Below the pieces are notes generated by a model. The model was not told where the DNA came from and ran no database searches. It saw only the letters and a program-made list of their open reading frames with translations. A stretch of DNA of 64,000 bases from Forficula auricularia (Eukaryota; Arthropoda; Insecta; Dermaptera; Forficulidae). Positions within the stretch are counted from its first letter, which is position 1; the number at the start of each line of letters is the position of its first letter. Below are positions 1 through 10,995 of the stretch, one piece after another. Both the position numbers and the translations under genes were made by a program. The stretch covers positions 62,001 to 126,000 of the forward strand of contig JALMQS010000879.1 in the NCBI GenBank assembly GCA_024734495.1. Direction: 5' to 3'.

Positions 1-376
1 ATAAATATTAAAAAAACATTGTTTTTTCTTTGGTGTACCTCTAAAATTTCATGATTTGGTAGGTGTACCTTGAACACAAAAAGTTTACGGAACACTGGAC
101 TAAAGGAAATAAGTTTTCTAAGATATGACAACATTTATTTTAAAGATAAATTGGGGTCTTATTTAGAATTTGAGATAATTTAATTTCAATTACTTACAAT
201 TCGTAAAGATTATTTTAAAATATTATGTTAAAGGTAAATTAATGATAGAAAATATTCATTCATAATTACTACACTTAAGTGTACTCCTTTTTTGAAGTCG
301 GTTAAAAATGAAATTATTCTCTATATTGAGTATAAATTAAAATGATATTTACATGTATATTTTATAAAATACATAC

Positions 377-423
377 CAATGTAGATTGGGTGTCCGTTTT
401 TGATCTGTTGAGAATTCAGACAT
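377..423 (-). pseudogene. First-exon-like sequence of a zinc-finger gene paralogue, probably frameshifted
   Basis: Read on the minus strand this starts ATG TCT GAA TTC and ends before a GTATGT donor. It matches the first exon of the zinc-finger gene at 17208-17253 almost base for base, but is 47 nt instead of 46 because the A-run after GATC has one extra A. The reading therefore changes from MSEFSTDQNG to MSEFSTDQKR and the donor phase changes from 1 to 2. The rest of the gene would lie left of the window. It is either a dead paralogue or one spliced to an exon of another phase; I favour a pseudogene. Confidence 0.5.
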
Positions 424-760
424 ACTTAATGAGGAGATAGACAAGCTATTTCAAGAAAAGATAAATTTTTATTATAATACTTGAGATAATTTATTAGTGC
501 TTTGTATTTAAATACAATTAAAAAAAATTCAACATTTACTGGAATAATATAAATGTAATGTAAATAATATGTAGTTTTAGAAATTGACAATGAAAGATGG
601 AGGTTTTGAAAATAAAATTGATTCAGTTGTTCGCCGCCAGGAGGCAGATCACTCGTAAAATTTCCTCCCGCCCTGTTTCTAATTCTCTTTGAAAAAAATC
701 GTGAAATGTGTATTATTTACAGAGAAACGATAAAATGTCATAAATAAATAAAAATAGTTG
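424..760 (-). promoter_or_regulatory. Upstream/5'UTR block shared with the zinc-finger gene at 17208
   Basis: The bases upstream of the first-exon-like sequence at 377-423 are recognisably the same, in inverted orientation, as about 16870-17207 upstream of the intact gene. The best-conserved part is a GC-rich stretch (GATCTGCCGCCTGGCGG type, about 630-655 here and 16980-16998 there) within AT-rich DNA. It could be promoter or 5'UTR duplicated with the exon. No TATA box is conserved between the two copies. Confidence 0.4.
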
Positions 761-784
761 TAAAAGATTTATTTTATATAAGTA

Positions 785-1440
785 CTAGCTGCAAGGACCG
801 CGTTCGGCGGCTCTCTTGCTAGCCAGGGAGCACGCCCCCTGGAACCCTAGCCCACCCCCGAAACCCAACCAGTACTCCCACCCCACTACTCCATCCGCAT
901 CCTAAACCACAAACTCCACCCTCACCCCCACTCCCACCATAAACACCCCCCGAAACACATTCAACTCCATCACCCTCCGCACCATGCCCAACCCCACCAC
1001 CCCAACGCTCCATCCACTCCCTAAACCACGAATCCCACCCTAACCCCCCGAAACTTCTCCAGCACCCCATACCCCCGCACCATGCATCCGTGCACAACCC
1101 CCGCCCAGACACCAGCACCTGCACCCCATCCACCCCGCCCCTTCCAACCCTGCGCACCATACTCCCGCTACGACCCCTGGACTCCACCCCGCACCAGCCC
1201 CTGCACCCCGACCCTACTCCGCCTGATCCCACCCCCATTATACCCTGCGCACCCCATCCCCACTCCATTCCACCCCCGCACCCACCCTCCGCACGCAGTT
1301 TTTGCATTTCTAGCCATCTATTGAGCCACAGCTTATGTATACAACATTTGTTTGAGTTTGGTCGAAGGGAAAGAATTTTCATTTTTTGACCATCCCCCCC
1401 CCCCCCCATTTTGGGTGGTTAGTTTTTGAATTTCCTGCTC
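785..1440 (-). mobile_element. Helitron-like 3' end with C/G-rich minisatellite body
   Basis: On the minus strand the block ends with a GC-rich hairpin followed by TTGCAGCTAG next to a T, the CTRR-T arrangement of Helitron 3' termini. The same end occurs at 26697 and 43822. Inside is a G-rich imperfect tandem repeat (units like GGGGTGCAGTGG) and the phrase TGTATACAAAATTTGGTTGAG shared with the Helitron-like copies near 38, 43.5 and 47 kb. The long open frames across it are composition artefacts. The 5' end was not found. Confidence 0.5.
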
Positions 1441-1707
1441 TCTAGAGGCCCATAGGTGAGGAATCTCGACTTCACAAACTGGAACTCCATGCCCTTGAAA
1501 AACTCGCTAAACGTGGGACGCCAAAATTGAGAGTTCTACTGGAGCGAGGAATAGAACTGGAGGAAGGGCGTCCAGGACATCAACTTCTAAATATAAATAT
1601 TACATGTCAAAAATCGAAATATTCAATACCATGCAAAATATAAGCAAACACTTGTCTCTATCAAATTGTAATTATCTTATCTTATCTTATCTTTCTTATA
1701 TCATTAA

Positions 1708-2628
1708 ATGAGAAATTCTTGGATATATACCTACATATCCAATCGGTTTTGTGTTGGACATTCCATCTGTCACGGTCTCATCTTCGGCTAAGTTGTTTAT
1801 GATGGGTTTTTTGTTAATTGAAATAATTATTCAGTTGGTTGTCTCGGTAAAAATATATATTAACATTTTTATTCAATTTCCTCTTAATAATAAATAATAA
1901 TAATAAGTTTTTTAATTTTAAATTACACTCCCGCTATATTCACCAGACATTACTCCTTCTGATGTCCACTTGTTTCGATCGATGGCGCATGGCCTGTCTG
2001 ACCAGCACTCACATCATATGAAAATACCAAAAATTGGGTCGATTCGTGGATAGCCTCAAAAGATGAAGCATTCCGAAACGGTATCCGTATGCTGCCAGAA
2101 AGATGGGAAAATGTAGTGGCAAGCGATGGACAATACTTTGAATATGACATGTGTAACCAATTTTTTTCATTAAAGCCTCAAATTTTGGGGAAAAAATGGC
2201 AGTTGTACACCTTGGGTATTAAAAGATAGACAATTTAATTGATTAAAAATCGAGTTTTAAACCCCACAAACGTATTTTTTCTATATTAGAATTCAGCAAT
2301 TTAATTGATGAACTCAAAAATTGTTAATTAATTAAAAAAATTTTATATGGTATTTATCTATATACCTATACATATATACAATTAATCTGTGGGGCACTAC
2401 AAGGCTTGAAATGCAAAAACTTGGTTAGGGGGCGGGGGTGAGTGTGGAGGTGATGGTAGGTGAGATTTGGGGTGCAGTGGTGGAGGGGTACGAGGGGGTG
2501 GGGAAACGGGGTGGGGGTGGATGTGGAGTGGGGTATCCAAGAGGTAGGGTGAAGTGGTGGTGGGTCCGAGGGGGTTCGGGAATAAATATATAGCTTTTAA
2601 TTGAATCAAAAAGTGGGTGGCCAGGTAC
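1708..2628 (+). mobile_element. Helitron-like element carrying a mariner fragment (left copy)
   Basis: It starts with the 5' region shared by the Helitrons at 22.1, 55.6 and 57.3 kb (the phrase around CTGTCACGGTCTCATCTTCG). It runs through a G-rich minisatellite at 2420-2580 and ends GGCCAGGTAC followed by T. The 3' hairpin (GAGCATCGCTC in other copies) is mostly lost. It is the inverted partner of the element at 5394-6990, and both contain the same mariner insertion, so insertion preceded duplication. Confidence 0.55.
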
Positions 2629-3118
2629 TATAAATAAAAATTTCAGTTGAAAAAACATTTAAGATATATTATCTTTTTAAAGTTTTAATTGAATAAAGAT
2701 AAATAAGTACATTTTAAAATAAATTATGATAATAATAAATTTAAAATTAATAATTATAAGAATAAAATAGATTAAGTTATATCAAACAGAACTGAAAAAT
2801 AATTTTTTGTTTTGTTTTTAATATAATAAATGAACTAATTGTTTAAATTTGAAATCACTAGACGGCGAAATTATAATAATCAAGATTTGAATTTTTGAGA
2901 GAATTATTTAGGGCGTTTCCAATTTTTATTTTTTTTTATTTTTCTGCTTGTCTGTATGTGTCTGTACATGTTTAGTCAAATTCCTTCTACTTGAAAACTT
3001 CTTCTGGCAATGAGTACATTCAAATGGCTTGTCCCCTGTATGCGTCCGTAGATGTACAGACAAATTGCTTTTCTGTGAAAACTTCTTCATGCAATGTGCA
3101 CATTCAAATGGCTTGTCC
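1715..3118. repeat. Left arm of inverted segmental duplication
   Basis: This segment (Helitron with mariner, 3' flank of the zinc-finger gene, last two fingers) reappears in reverse orientation at about 4896-6965. The identity is high across coding, 3' flanking and transposon sequence, including the single-copy stretch 2650-2930. That shows a duplication of the locus rather than two separate insertions. The left arm lacks most of the mariner present in the right arm. Confidence 0.75.
1924..2217 (+). pseudogene. Mariner transposase C-terminal remnant
   Basis: Translation on the plus strand gives a mariner C-terminus with the SPDITPSDVHLF signature, corresponding to the region of the third catalytic Asp in the D,D34D triad, then a region ending in a frame with WASKDEAF-like residues. 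Frameshifts break it. The right end matches the terminus of the larger copy at 5780-6698. Only the last third of a transposase is present. Confidence 0.65.
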
Positions 3119-4413
3119 CCTGTATGCGTCCGTAGATGTATAGTCAAATCACTTTTCGTTGAAAACTTCTTCTGGCAATGAGTACATTCAAATGGCTTGT
3201 CCCCTGTATGCGTCCGTAGATGTACAGACAAATTGCTTTTCTGTGAAAACTTCTTCATGCAATGTGCACATTCAAAGGGCTTGTCCCCTGTATGCGTCCG
3301 TAGATGTATAGTCAAATCACTTTTCTTTGAAAACTTCTTCTGGCAATGAGTACATTCAAATGGCTTGTCCCCTGTATGCGTCCGTAGATGTATAGTCAAA
3401 ACACTTTTCGTTGAAAACTTCTTCTGGCAATGATTACATTCAAATGGCTTGTCCCCTGTATGCGTCCGTAGATGTACAGACAAATTGCTTTTCTGTGAAA
3501 ACTTCTTCATGCAATGTGCACATTCAAATGGCTTGTCCCCTGTATGCGTCCGTAGATGTATAGTCAAATCACTTTTCGTTGAAAACTTCTTCTGGCAATG
3601 AGTACATTCAAACGGCTTGTCCCCTGTATGCGTCCGTAGATGTATAGTCAAATCACTTTTCTTTGAAAACTTCTTCTGGCAATGAGTACATTCAAATGGC
3701 TTGTCCCCTGTATGCGTCCGTAGATGTATAGACAAATTGCTTTTCTGTGAAAACTTCTTCTGGCAATGAGTACATTCAAATGGCTTGTCCCCTGTATGCG
3801 TCCGTAGATGTATAGTCATTTCACTTTTCGTTGAAAACTTCTTCTGGCAATGAGTACATTCAAATGGCTTGTCCCCTGTATGCGTCCGTAGATGTACAGA
3901 CAAATTGCTTTTCTGTGAAAACTTCTTCATGCAATGTGCACATTCAAAGGGCTTGTCCCCTGTATGCGTCCGTAGATGTATAGTCAAATCACTTTTCGTT
4001 GAAAACTTCTTCTGGCAATGAGTACATTCAAACGGCTTGTCCCCTGTATGTATCCGTAGATGTATAGACAAATTAGTTTTCTTTGAAAACTTCTTCATGC
4101 AATGTGCACATTCAAAGGGCTTCTCGCCTGTATGTATCCGTAGATGTTTAGACAAATTGCTTTTCTATGAAAACTTCAGGCATGCAATGTTCACAACCAA
4201 AGGGCTTCTCGCCTGTATGTATCCTTAAATGTCTAGTCAAATCCCATCTCTTTGAAAACTTCTTCATGCAATGTGAACAATCAAATGGCTTCTTACCGAT
4301 ATGTGTTCGTAGATGCACACGTAAATCATATTTGTTAATAAACTTCTGTTCACACTGGCTACATTGGAATGTTGCTTTGTTTTGATTGAGATCACCATCA
4401 TTAATTGAATTAC
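2926..4413 (-). CDS. C2H2 polyzinc-finger protein, last exon (one frameshift)
   Basis: Probable nuclear DNA-binding protein. From 4155 down there is an open frame of 409 residues with 14 complete C2H2 fingers of 28 residues (C-x2-C-x12-H-x3-H, linker HTGDKPFEC), ending in a Lys-rich tail. Upstream in the same exon are three more fingers (about 4140-4390), starting with CSQCEQKF. The exon begins after a polypyrimidine tract and AG at 4414-4415, in phase 1, the same phase as the introns of the zinc-finger gene at 17208. Near 4180 the third finger reads CATGCCTGAAG where its neighbours have CATGAAGAAG: one extra base, shifting frame and leaving a stop. So either translation starts at the internal ATG at 4155 or the gene is dead. 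Upstream exons were not found. Fingers alternate between an AHCMKKF and a THCQKKF type and are nearly identical in DNA, suggesting recent tandem expansion or gene conversion. Confidence 0.75.
2960..4135 (-). repeat. 84-bp coding tandem repeat (finger array)
   Basis: Each finger plus linker is 84 bp, and successive units differ at only a few positions. A 168-bp higher-order pattern is visible, alternating the GTGCACATTC and GAGTACATTC types. Silent sites are as conserved as replacement sites, as expected for recent amplification or homogenisation. Confidence 0.8.
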
Positions 4414-4895
4414 CTAAAAAAAAATAGAAAATAAATGGTCCGTCTTTTGGATTTTAAGTACTAAAAACAAAACGAAGTAATGAATATTATTTTTTCTAAT
4501 TAATTTTTCAATTGAATATCAAAATCAGATGACATTCATTATTATTTATTATATTACTTTTTATTCTTCAGTTTATTAGTGATTAAAAAATATATGATTC
4601 AAAGTATTTTAATATTAAATAATATATTGAACTATATATTTAATTTAAAAAATGCTAAACAAAATTTAAAAAAATACTTGAGTTCTGACGCTTGATGGAA
4701 GTGAAACTTCTCACGCAGTGGATAAGCGATACATATGAATAAAGAAAAGGAGAGAATTGAGTGGAAAAAGAGGAAGATTGAAGCACCCCAATTATCATTT
4801 ATTGTGTATTTTGTTATATATGTAGGTATATTACGGCAAATGTAAATAATTTTGTTCTTAATAATAATAATAAACGACTAATATTAATAATAAGT
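4414..4895. other. AT-rich spacer upstream of the finger exon
   Basis: Mostly A/T. It ends in an AAT microsatellite-like run at 4860-4893 where the inverted copy begins abruptly. If the finger gene is intact this is intron, but no matching upstream exon was recognised. Confidence 0.4.
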
Positions 4896-5082
4896 GAGAC
4901 GGACGCATACAGGGGACAAGCCCTTTGAATGTGCACATTGCATGAAGAAGTTTTCACAGAAAAGCAATTTGTCTGTACATCTACGGACGCATACAGGGGA
5001 CAAGCCATTTGAATGTACTCATTGCCAGAAGAAGTTTTCAAGTAGAAGGAATTTGACTAAACATGTACAGACAAGCAGATAA
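4896..5082 (+). pseudogene. Inverted partial copy of the zinc-finger gene 3' end
   Basis: It encodes the last two fingers (CAHCMKKF then [14 protein letters not shown] types) and the C-terminus, in opposite orientation to 2926-4413. The copy starts within a finger linker directly after an AAT run, and its tail lacks part of the Lys-rich end (stop after QTSR). The duplicated finger carries CCCTTTGAATG where finger 13 of the main gene has CCATTTGAATG, so the two have drifted or been converted by other units. There is no start or upstream exon, so it is a fragment. Confidence 0.75.
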
Positions 5083-5393
5083 ATAAAAAAAAATAAAAAT
5101 TGGAAACGCCCTAAATAATTCTCTCAAAAATTCAAATCTTGATTATTATAATTTCGCCGTCTAGTGATTTCAAATTTAAACACATAGTTCATTTATTATA
5201 TTAAAAACAAAACAAAAAATTATTTTTCAGTTCTGTTTGATATAACTTAATCTATTTTATTCTTATAATTATTAATTTTAAATTTATTATTATCATAATT
5301 TATTTTAAAATGTACTTATTTATCTTTATTCAATTAAAACTTTAAAAATATAATATATCTTAAATGTTTTTTCAACTGAAATTTTTATTTATA

Positions 5394-6990
5394 GTTCCTG
5401 GCCATTTTGATTCAGTTAAAAGCTATATATTTATTCCCGAACCCCCCCCCCCCCCCTCGGACCCACCACCACTTCACCCACCCCGTTCCCCCACCCTCTC
5501 GTACCCCTCCACCACTGCACCCCAAATCTCACCTACCATCACCTCCACACTCACCCCCGCCCCCTAACCAAGTTTTTGCATTTCAAGCCTTGTAGTGCCC
5601 CACAGATTATGTGTATATATGTATAGGTATATAGATAAATACCATATAATAATTTTTTTATTTAATTAACAATTTTTGAGCTCATCAATTAAATTGCTAA
5701 ATTCTAATATAGAAAAAATACGTTTGTGGGGTTTAAAACTCGATTTTTAATCAATTAAATTGTCTATCTTTTAATACCCAAGGTGTACAACTGCCGTTTT
5801 TTCCCCAAAATTTGAGGCTTTAATGAAAAAAATTGGTTACACATGTCACATTCAAAGTATTGTCCATCGCTTGCCACTACTTTCTTCCATCTTTCTGGCA
5901 GCATACGGATACCGTTTCGGAAGAATGCCTCATCTTTTGAGGCTATCCACGAATCGACCCAATTTTTGGTATTTTCATATGATGTGAGTGCTGGTCAGAC
6001 AGGCCATGCGACATATATCGAAACAAGTGGACACCAGGAGGAGTAATGTCTGGTGAATATAGCGGGTGGGGTAAAACTTCCCAATTGAGTGTTTCCAAAA
6101 AGGTTTTGACCGGTTTTGTGAAAAATCGGCATTCAACGTTTCTCGGTGTCAGTTCACATGGAACCCAATTTCCTTGTTTTAGAATCATTCCCAATGATTT
6201 CACCCAATATGAAATTCCTTGTTGAGTCACTCCTAATGTATGTGCAAGTTCTTCTAGCGTTTGGCACGAATCTTAGTCTGATAATGTTTTCAATTCCTCG
6301 TTCTCGTACACTTTCGGACTTCCGGGACGTTCTTTATCTTCGATGTCGAATTCACCCTTCTTAAACTTTTGAAACCACTCAGGGCAACCTCTCTCACTTA
6401 AAGCAGCCTCACGATATGCTTCTCCAAGCAATCGATGCGCCTCAGCTGCACATTTTTTCAAATTTAAAGAAGTAAAGTAAATCAAAAGCTTCCGAAAATG
6501 ACGCTTATTCGGCTCAAAACTCGACATTATCCCACACAAAAAATATAATATACTGATGAAAATTCACTAAGATTTCAAGGTTATTTTGTTAACAAATATA
6601 CAACCTTACTATAATTAAGTTTTAATTCTGACTATTTTAATCATAACTTAATGGTGGGACCATCTTTGTCAAACGGCGGAAACTTATTTGTACACCTTAT
6701 ATATAATAATATTTGTAATGATCTATTAGTGGAATTTAAAATTAAAAAACTAATTAATTATTAAGAGGAAATTGAATAAAAATGTAAATATACCATACAT
6801 TTTTATCGAAACAACCACCTGTGAATAATTATTTCAATTAACAAAAAACCCATCATAAACAACTTAGCCGAAGATGAGACCGTGACAGATCGAATCGCCA
6901 ACACAAAACCCTCCTAATCCGTGAATTTCATCCAAATCGTTAGAGCTGTTTTCGAGAACCCGATTGGATATATATATATATGCCGGAGGT
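5394..6990 (-). mobile_element. Helitron-like element with mariner insertion (right copy)
   Basis: Minus-strand element with its 5' part near 6960 (sequence shared with 22.1, 55.6 and 57.3 kb) and its 3' end at about 5394 next to the zinc-finger 3' flank. A C-rich minisatellite lies at 5440-5565. A mariner interrupts it at 5780-6698. It has no RepHel coding sequence, so it is non-autonomous. Confidence 0.55.
5780..6698 (-). pseudogene. Internally deleted mariner-family transposon
   Basis: The minus-strand N-terminus (about 6273-6530) reads as a mariner DNA-binding region, with KKCAAEAHRLLGEAYREAAL and a downstream ERPGSPK. A second segment (5943-6230) has VTQQGISYW-like and NWVPCELTPRNVE residues, then jumps straight to the C-terminal SPDITPPGVHLF region. 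The part that should contain the first two catalytic Asp residues is deleted, and the D of the third motif is replaced (PSD to PPG). Ends read AAGGTGTACAA on both sides, forming short inverted repeats. It cannot encode active transposase. Confidence 0.75.
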
Positions 6991-7286
6991 AGAGTCGACC
7001 AGGGTTTAAAGAGGCAGCTGGATTCTCTGTCACCCAAAACAGCGTTCGAGAATCGCGCCACTTCAATTGACATTTCAGAGACTCGAGTTGTTCCGAAAAG
7101 CTCCACAGGGCCTCGGAGGGGGGGCGGCTGCCGAGGACAAGGGGGATTCTCGAGGAACAGCCATTATGTTTGCAAGGAACAACACGAAGAGTCTTGTGTT
7201 TTGGTCAGTGCGTGCCGCGGGACTTGAAAGCCTCTTCTAACCTTGAAATGATTAATTAAATGCTGAGGGCAAGTTACTACTCCGAA

Positions 7287-7317
<31 letters not shown>

Positions 7318-7690
7318 CAGTGAGGCTTCCGCGGATAGGTTCTATGTCATTAGAGGTTTTTCGGGTTTCTCCTCGTGGGTTTGAGAGTTTTACTCGACGT
7401 TTCGGCTCTCCTTTTGGAGCTTTTTCCAAGAGAGGGGGTGGGTGGTCTGCGTGGTCTTAACCTTGTAGTCCAAGGTTCGTTTTGGAGGGTGTCTTCCGAG
7501 TGAATTTCTTCAGTCGGAAGATTGGGTAGATTTGGATATTTAGGAAGTTTTGGGTGTTTTGTGGTTGAAGGTGTATTACTTACATTATGTTGACTGACGT
7601 CTAGGCTGTTGCTGTCTTGAGAATGTTGGGCACTATCGATACGTTCACTGTCACTGTTTGTAGGCAAAGGTGCAAATTTGCCTACAAACA
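6991..7690. other. Unrecognised GC-richer block with (AT)n and a 105-codon open frame
   Basis: It contains a GC-richer stretch (7000-7250), an (AT)n tract at 7286-7313 and a minus-strand open frame 7350-7667. That frame is Ser/Pro/Arg-rich (DSERIDSAQHSQDSN..., PKYPNLPNLP). Upstream of it is a palindrome around 7655-7690 (TTTGTAGGCAAA). No domain is recognised; it may be part of a retroelement ORF1 or an unrelated relic. Confidence 0.25.
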
Positions 7691-8190
7691 GTTAAAAGAG
7701 ATTTAATTTATCTAATAAAAATCCTTTTGATTTGATAAGCCGTTTTAGAGATATTCAAGAAAAACTGAAAAAAACTCCAAAATTTTCTCATTTTGAGGCT
7801 CGTAGAAAAATTTACAGTTAGATTTATCGATATCCAGCATTTTCCATTACAGGATATGATCCTAATTCTCAGAAGTGTTATGGAAAATGCTGGATATCTA
7901 TAAATCTAACAGTTTTATCAAAGATGTGTTTCAAGTAAACGTTCAAGTCCATAAAATTTCCTAGGGAATGAAATAGAAATCTAGTTTCTTGGATGAGTGG
8001 TTTCCATTTTATGAAGGAAAATCTGCGATTTTTTGAAAAAATAGATCATTTCCTGTCATGTAAAAACGCTGGATATCTATAAATCTAAGAGTTTTAACAA
8101 AAAAGTGTTTCAAGTAATCGTTCAAGTCAACAAAATTTCCTAGAGAATGAGATAGGAATCAAGTTTCTAGGATGTGTGGTTTTCATTTTT

Positions 8191-8920
8191 AACCGACTTC
8201 AAAAAAGGAGGAGGTTCTCTATTCGATTGAATTCTTTTTTTTTTTTTTTTTTTTTTTGTGCCTATGTTACCTCATATCTCCGCCAATTGTCAACCGATTT
8301 TGAAAATTTTTTTTGCATTGGGTCCAGTCTAGCTTCCGATTGGTCCCATTTTTTTTTCGATTTTTTTTCATAGGTATTAGACCTTTTTTATTAGGTTTGT
8401 TTAGGTTTGTTTAGACCTAACCTCTTTGTTTATGAACCGATTTCGATGGTTCTTTTTTTATCCGAAAGGGGGTGTCTTAGGGATGGTGTCATATTAATTT
8501 GGTCAAGTTCTGATGATATAATCACTATTAATAACATCACTAAAAAGAGAAAAATAAAAAATTTTTAAGAAAAAAATAAAAACCGACTTCAAAAATTAAG
8601 TGCAACAAATATAAAAATACACTAAAAGGTATAAAATAATTATTATCTTATTTAGTTACAACTAAACGACGAAATATTAACACGAAATTACTTTTGAAGT
8701 TGGTGCCAAACATATACCTTTTATGAATCGCACTCGACGGATCTTACTTAGTACGTTTGGCGGGTACGCTCGCTTATAGGTATAGTTTGTTTGGCACCGA
8801 CTTTAAAAAGTAATTTCGTGTTAATATTTCGTCGTTTAGTTGTAACTAAATAAGATAATAATTATTTTATACCTTTTAGTGTATTTTTATATTTGTTGCA
8901 CTTAATTTTTTGAAGTCGAT
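8191..8920. mobile_element. ACCGACTTC fold-back element, copy 1
   Basis: It begins AACCGACTTCAAAAAAGG and ends TTTTTTGAAGTCG, so its termini are inverted. The second half (8581-8920) is itself a hairpin of about 160-bp arms around a GCTCGCTTATAGG loop. Other copies lie at 42143-42845, 45599-46606 and 48618-49326, and a remnant end at about 283-303. There is no coding potential, so it is a MITE or fold-back. Confidence 0.75.
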
Positions 8921-9496
8921 TTTTATTTTTTTCTTAAAAATTTTTATATGATCGAAAAATTGAGATTTTTTGCAAAAAAATTGGAGTTTTTCAAAACTTC
9001 AGCCTGATTGCGTCACGGATTACCATTTATCCAATTAAGATAAAACTTTGTGTATAGATTTCAAATTTTCTACTAGCTCGAAGATGAAGAAAATTATGTT
9101 TTTTAATAAAAATGCCCTTTTTATTATTTTGAATGTTATTTAATGAGATATATTTACAAGAAAGGTGAGGTCATCCTGGTATAGTGCAACGATAAAAGAA
9201 TATCCGTAGTTGTAATTTCTTCGACCTTTTATGTTTTTTGGTGTGCTGAATCCGAATCTGAGGTTTACTAACAAAATTTCGAGTCGGAACATTGTCAAAA
9301 ATGCAATAAAATGTAAAAATTCTCATTTTTTGGCTGTTTTTTGTTTATTACTTGAAAACTATCAACTTTTCGTAAACAACCTTCCTATTCAAAATGAAAG
9401 TTCATAAAATTTTCTTACAAATTTCATTATTTAGAAAATGAATTTAACTTTAAAGGACATCATAGATATTAGTTGAAATATTTTTACATTGCATAT

Positions 9497-9587
9497 CAGA
9501 GAGGTTCGTCCCCTTAGGAATCGAACCCAAGCGCTAACTAAGCTTGCCGGGCCAGTAGCCAAACCCTTAAGACAAATCTCTCTCTGA
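9497..9587 (-). repeat. tRNA-like segment inside a fold-back element
   Basis: Minus-strand copy of the segment at 39487-39579: ends TCAGAGAG/CTCTCTGA can pair like an acceptor stem, and there is a B-box-like GGTTCGATTCC. It is not a clean cloverleaf, so it is annotated as tRNA-derived rather than as a tRNA gene. Confidence 0.4.
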
Positions 9588-10405
9588 CATGCAACATATA
9601 TAAGTATTATAGCTAAAGATTTTTCACTCCCTTCAACTCAAAGGGAATAGTGAAAATTCCTGCTAAACTGAAAAAAGTTTTCAGTGACGGACCCATGGAT
9701 TTTACAGTGAAAACAAAGATTTAAGTATCTTTTTGGATGTCTTTTTTGAAAAAAGATGGAAATTATTTCAAAAATCAACCCAGTATATAATATTATTAAA
9801 TGAATTTAACTTTAAAGGACATCATAGATACTAATATCTATGATGTCCTTTAAAGTTAAATTCATTTAATAATATTATATACTGGGTTGATTTTTAAATA
9901 ATTTCCATCTTTTTTCAATAAAAGACACCCAAAAAGATACTTAAATCTTTGTTTTCACTGTTCATTATTTAGGTTTTTTTCTCCGACCAACCGTTCGGGC
10001 TCATGCGCTAGTTAAATATTGGAGTATTTTTTCTGTTTCCGCAAATCCCATAAAAAACTCACTTTTTTCCATTTTTTTCCCATTTTGATCATGAAAGAGC
10101 ACGTTTTCGACAAAGAGCACTCTAGACATTTTTAAACTATATTAAATTTGATTCAATTCAAACAAAGTACCATTTTAATTGAATAATGGTAACCCGTGTC
10201 GCAATGGGGTTGAAATTTTGAAAAACTAATTTTCTGCAAAAAAAAAATCGCATTTTTCTTTCATAAAATGAAAACCTCAACCTAGAAACTTGATTTCTAT
10301 CCTATTCTCTAGGAGATTTTGTTGACTTGAACGTTTACTTGAATCACTTTTTTGATAAAACTCTTAGATTTATAGATATCTGGTCAAGCAACTTGAAAAA
10401 AGTGA

Positions 10406-10995
10406 AAATTTTCTGACTCCAAAATATCAACAGCTACTCGAACCAATTAAATTAAGGAAAAAAAAGTAAATATATGAAATAAAAATAATGGAGTAATTAA
10501 CGAACTGAGAAGGTAAAAAACTGAAAAATCTACTAACGGGTTAAGAGGAAATATAAACTAAAAATTAAAATAAACGTAGAACAAAAAAGGGTGCAGTGGT
10601 TAATATGAAAATGGAAATCCCACGCACCTACACCATGCAGTGGTTATTGCGATAATGGATGTTTGTGATTTTGATGATGGATGTGAGGTGACGTGGGGTT
10701 GCTCTTATAGCAAGGGTTTTCTTAAATGGTGGTGGGTGTTTCTCAGGGTTGCTGATCTCAATGCTTAAAGTCTGGAATGATTGAATTTAAAATATTCTAC
10801 TTTACTGAATGTATGTTATAAAATGAATTTAAATAAAAAAATGCAAATAAAACAAAAAGGATGGATGTGTGGGTTTTTAATAATAGTAAAGTTTTTGTTT
10901 TGAGAATTATTAAATTTAAATATGTGAATTTATTTTTTTATGCTTTATCAATAATTGAATTGAACAATATTAAATGGGTTTATTAAGAATATATA
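10406..10995. other. Intergenic A-rich DNA
   Basis: No gene, clear repeat end or structured element was recognised here. Confidence 0.5.

Larger units (their letters stand above)
4896..6965. repeat. Right arm of inverted segmental duplication
   Basis: Inverted partner of 1715-3118, longer because it keeps the whole internally deleted mariner (5780-6698) and more of the Helitron 5' part. The central 1.8 kb between the arms holds the rest of the finger array. Confidence 0.7.
7690..10405. mobile_element. Long fold-back element (family S), interrupted
   Basis: 7690-8170 and 8960-10400 belong to one repeat family also present at 14010-14480, 39300-39990 and 53235-54295. Sequence at 8960-9090 pairs with 10140-10240, and 9703-9830 pairs nearly perfectly with 9838-9963, giving a large hairpin. 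It contains a tRNA-like segment (9497-9587) and a small palindrome at 7826-7915, and is interrupted by another fold-back at 8191-8920. No coding sequence was seen. Confidence 0.55.

Noticed and set aside
819..1409. 196-codon open frame on the minus strand and overlapping plus-strand frames
   Set aside because: Gly/Trp/Pro-rich low-complexity translation of a G-rich Helitron minisatellite; open on both strands; no domain.
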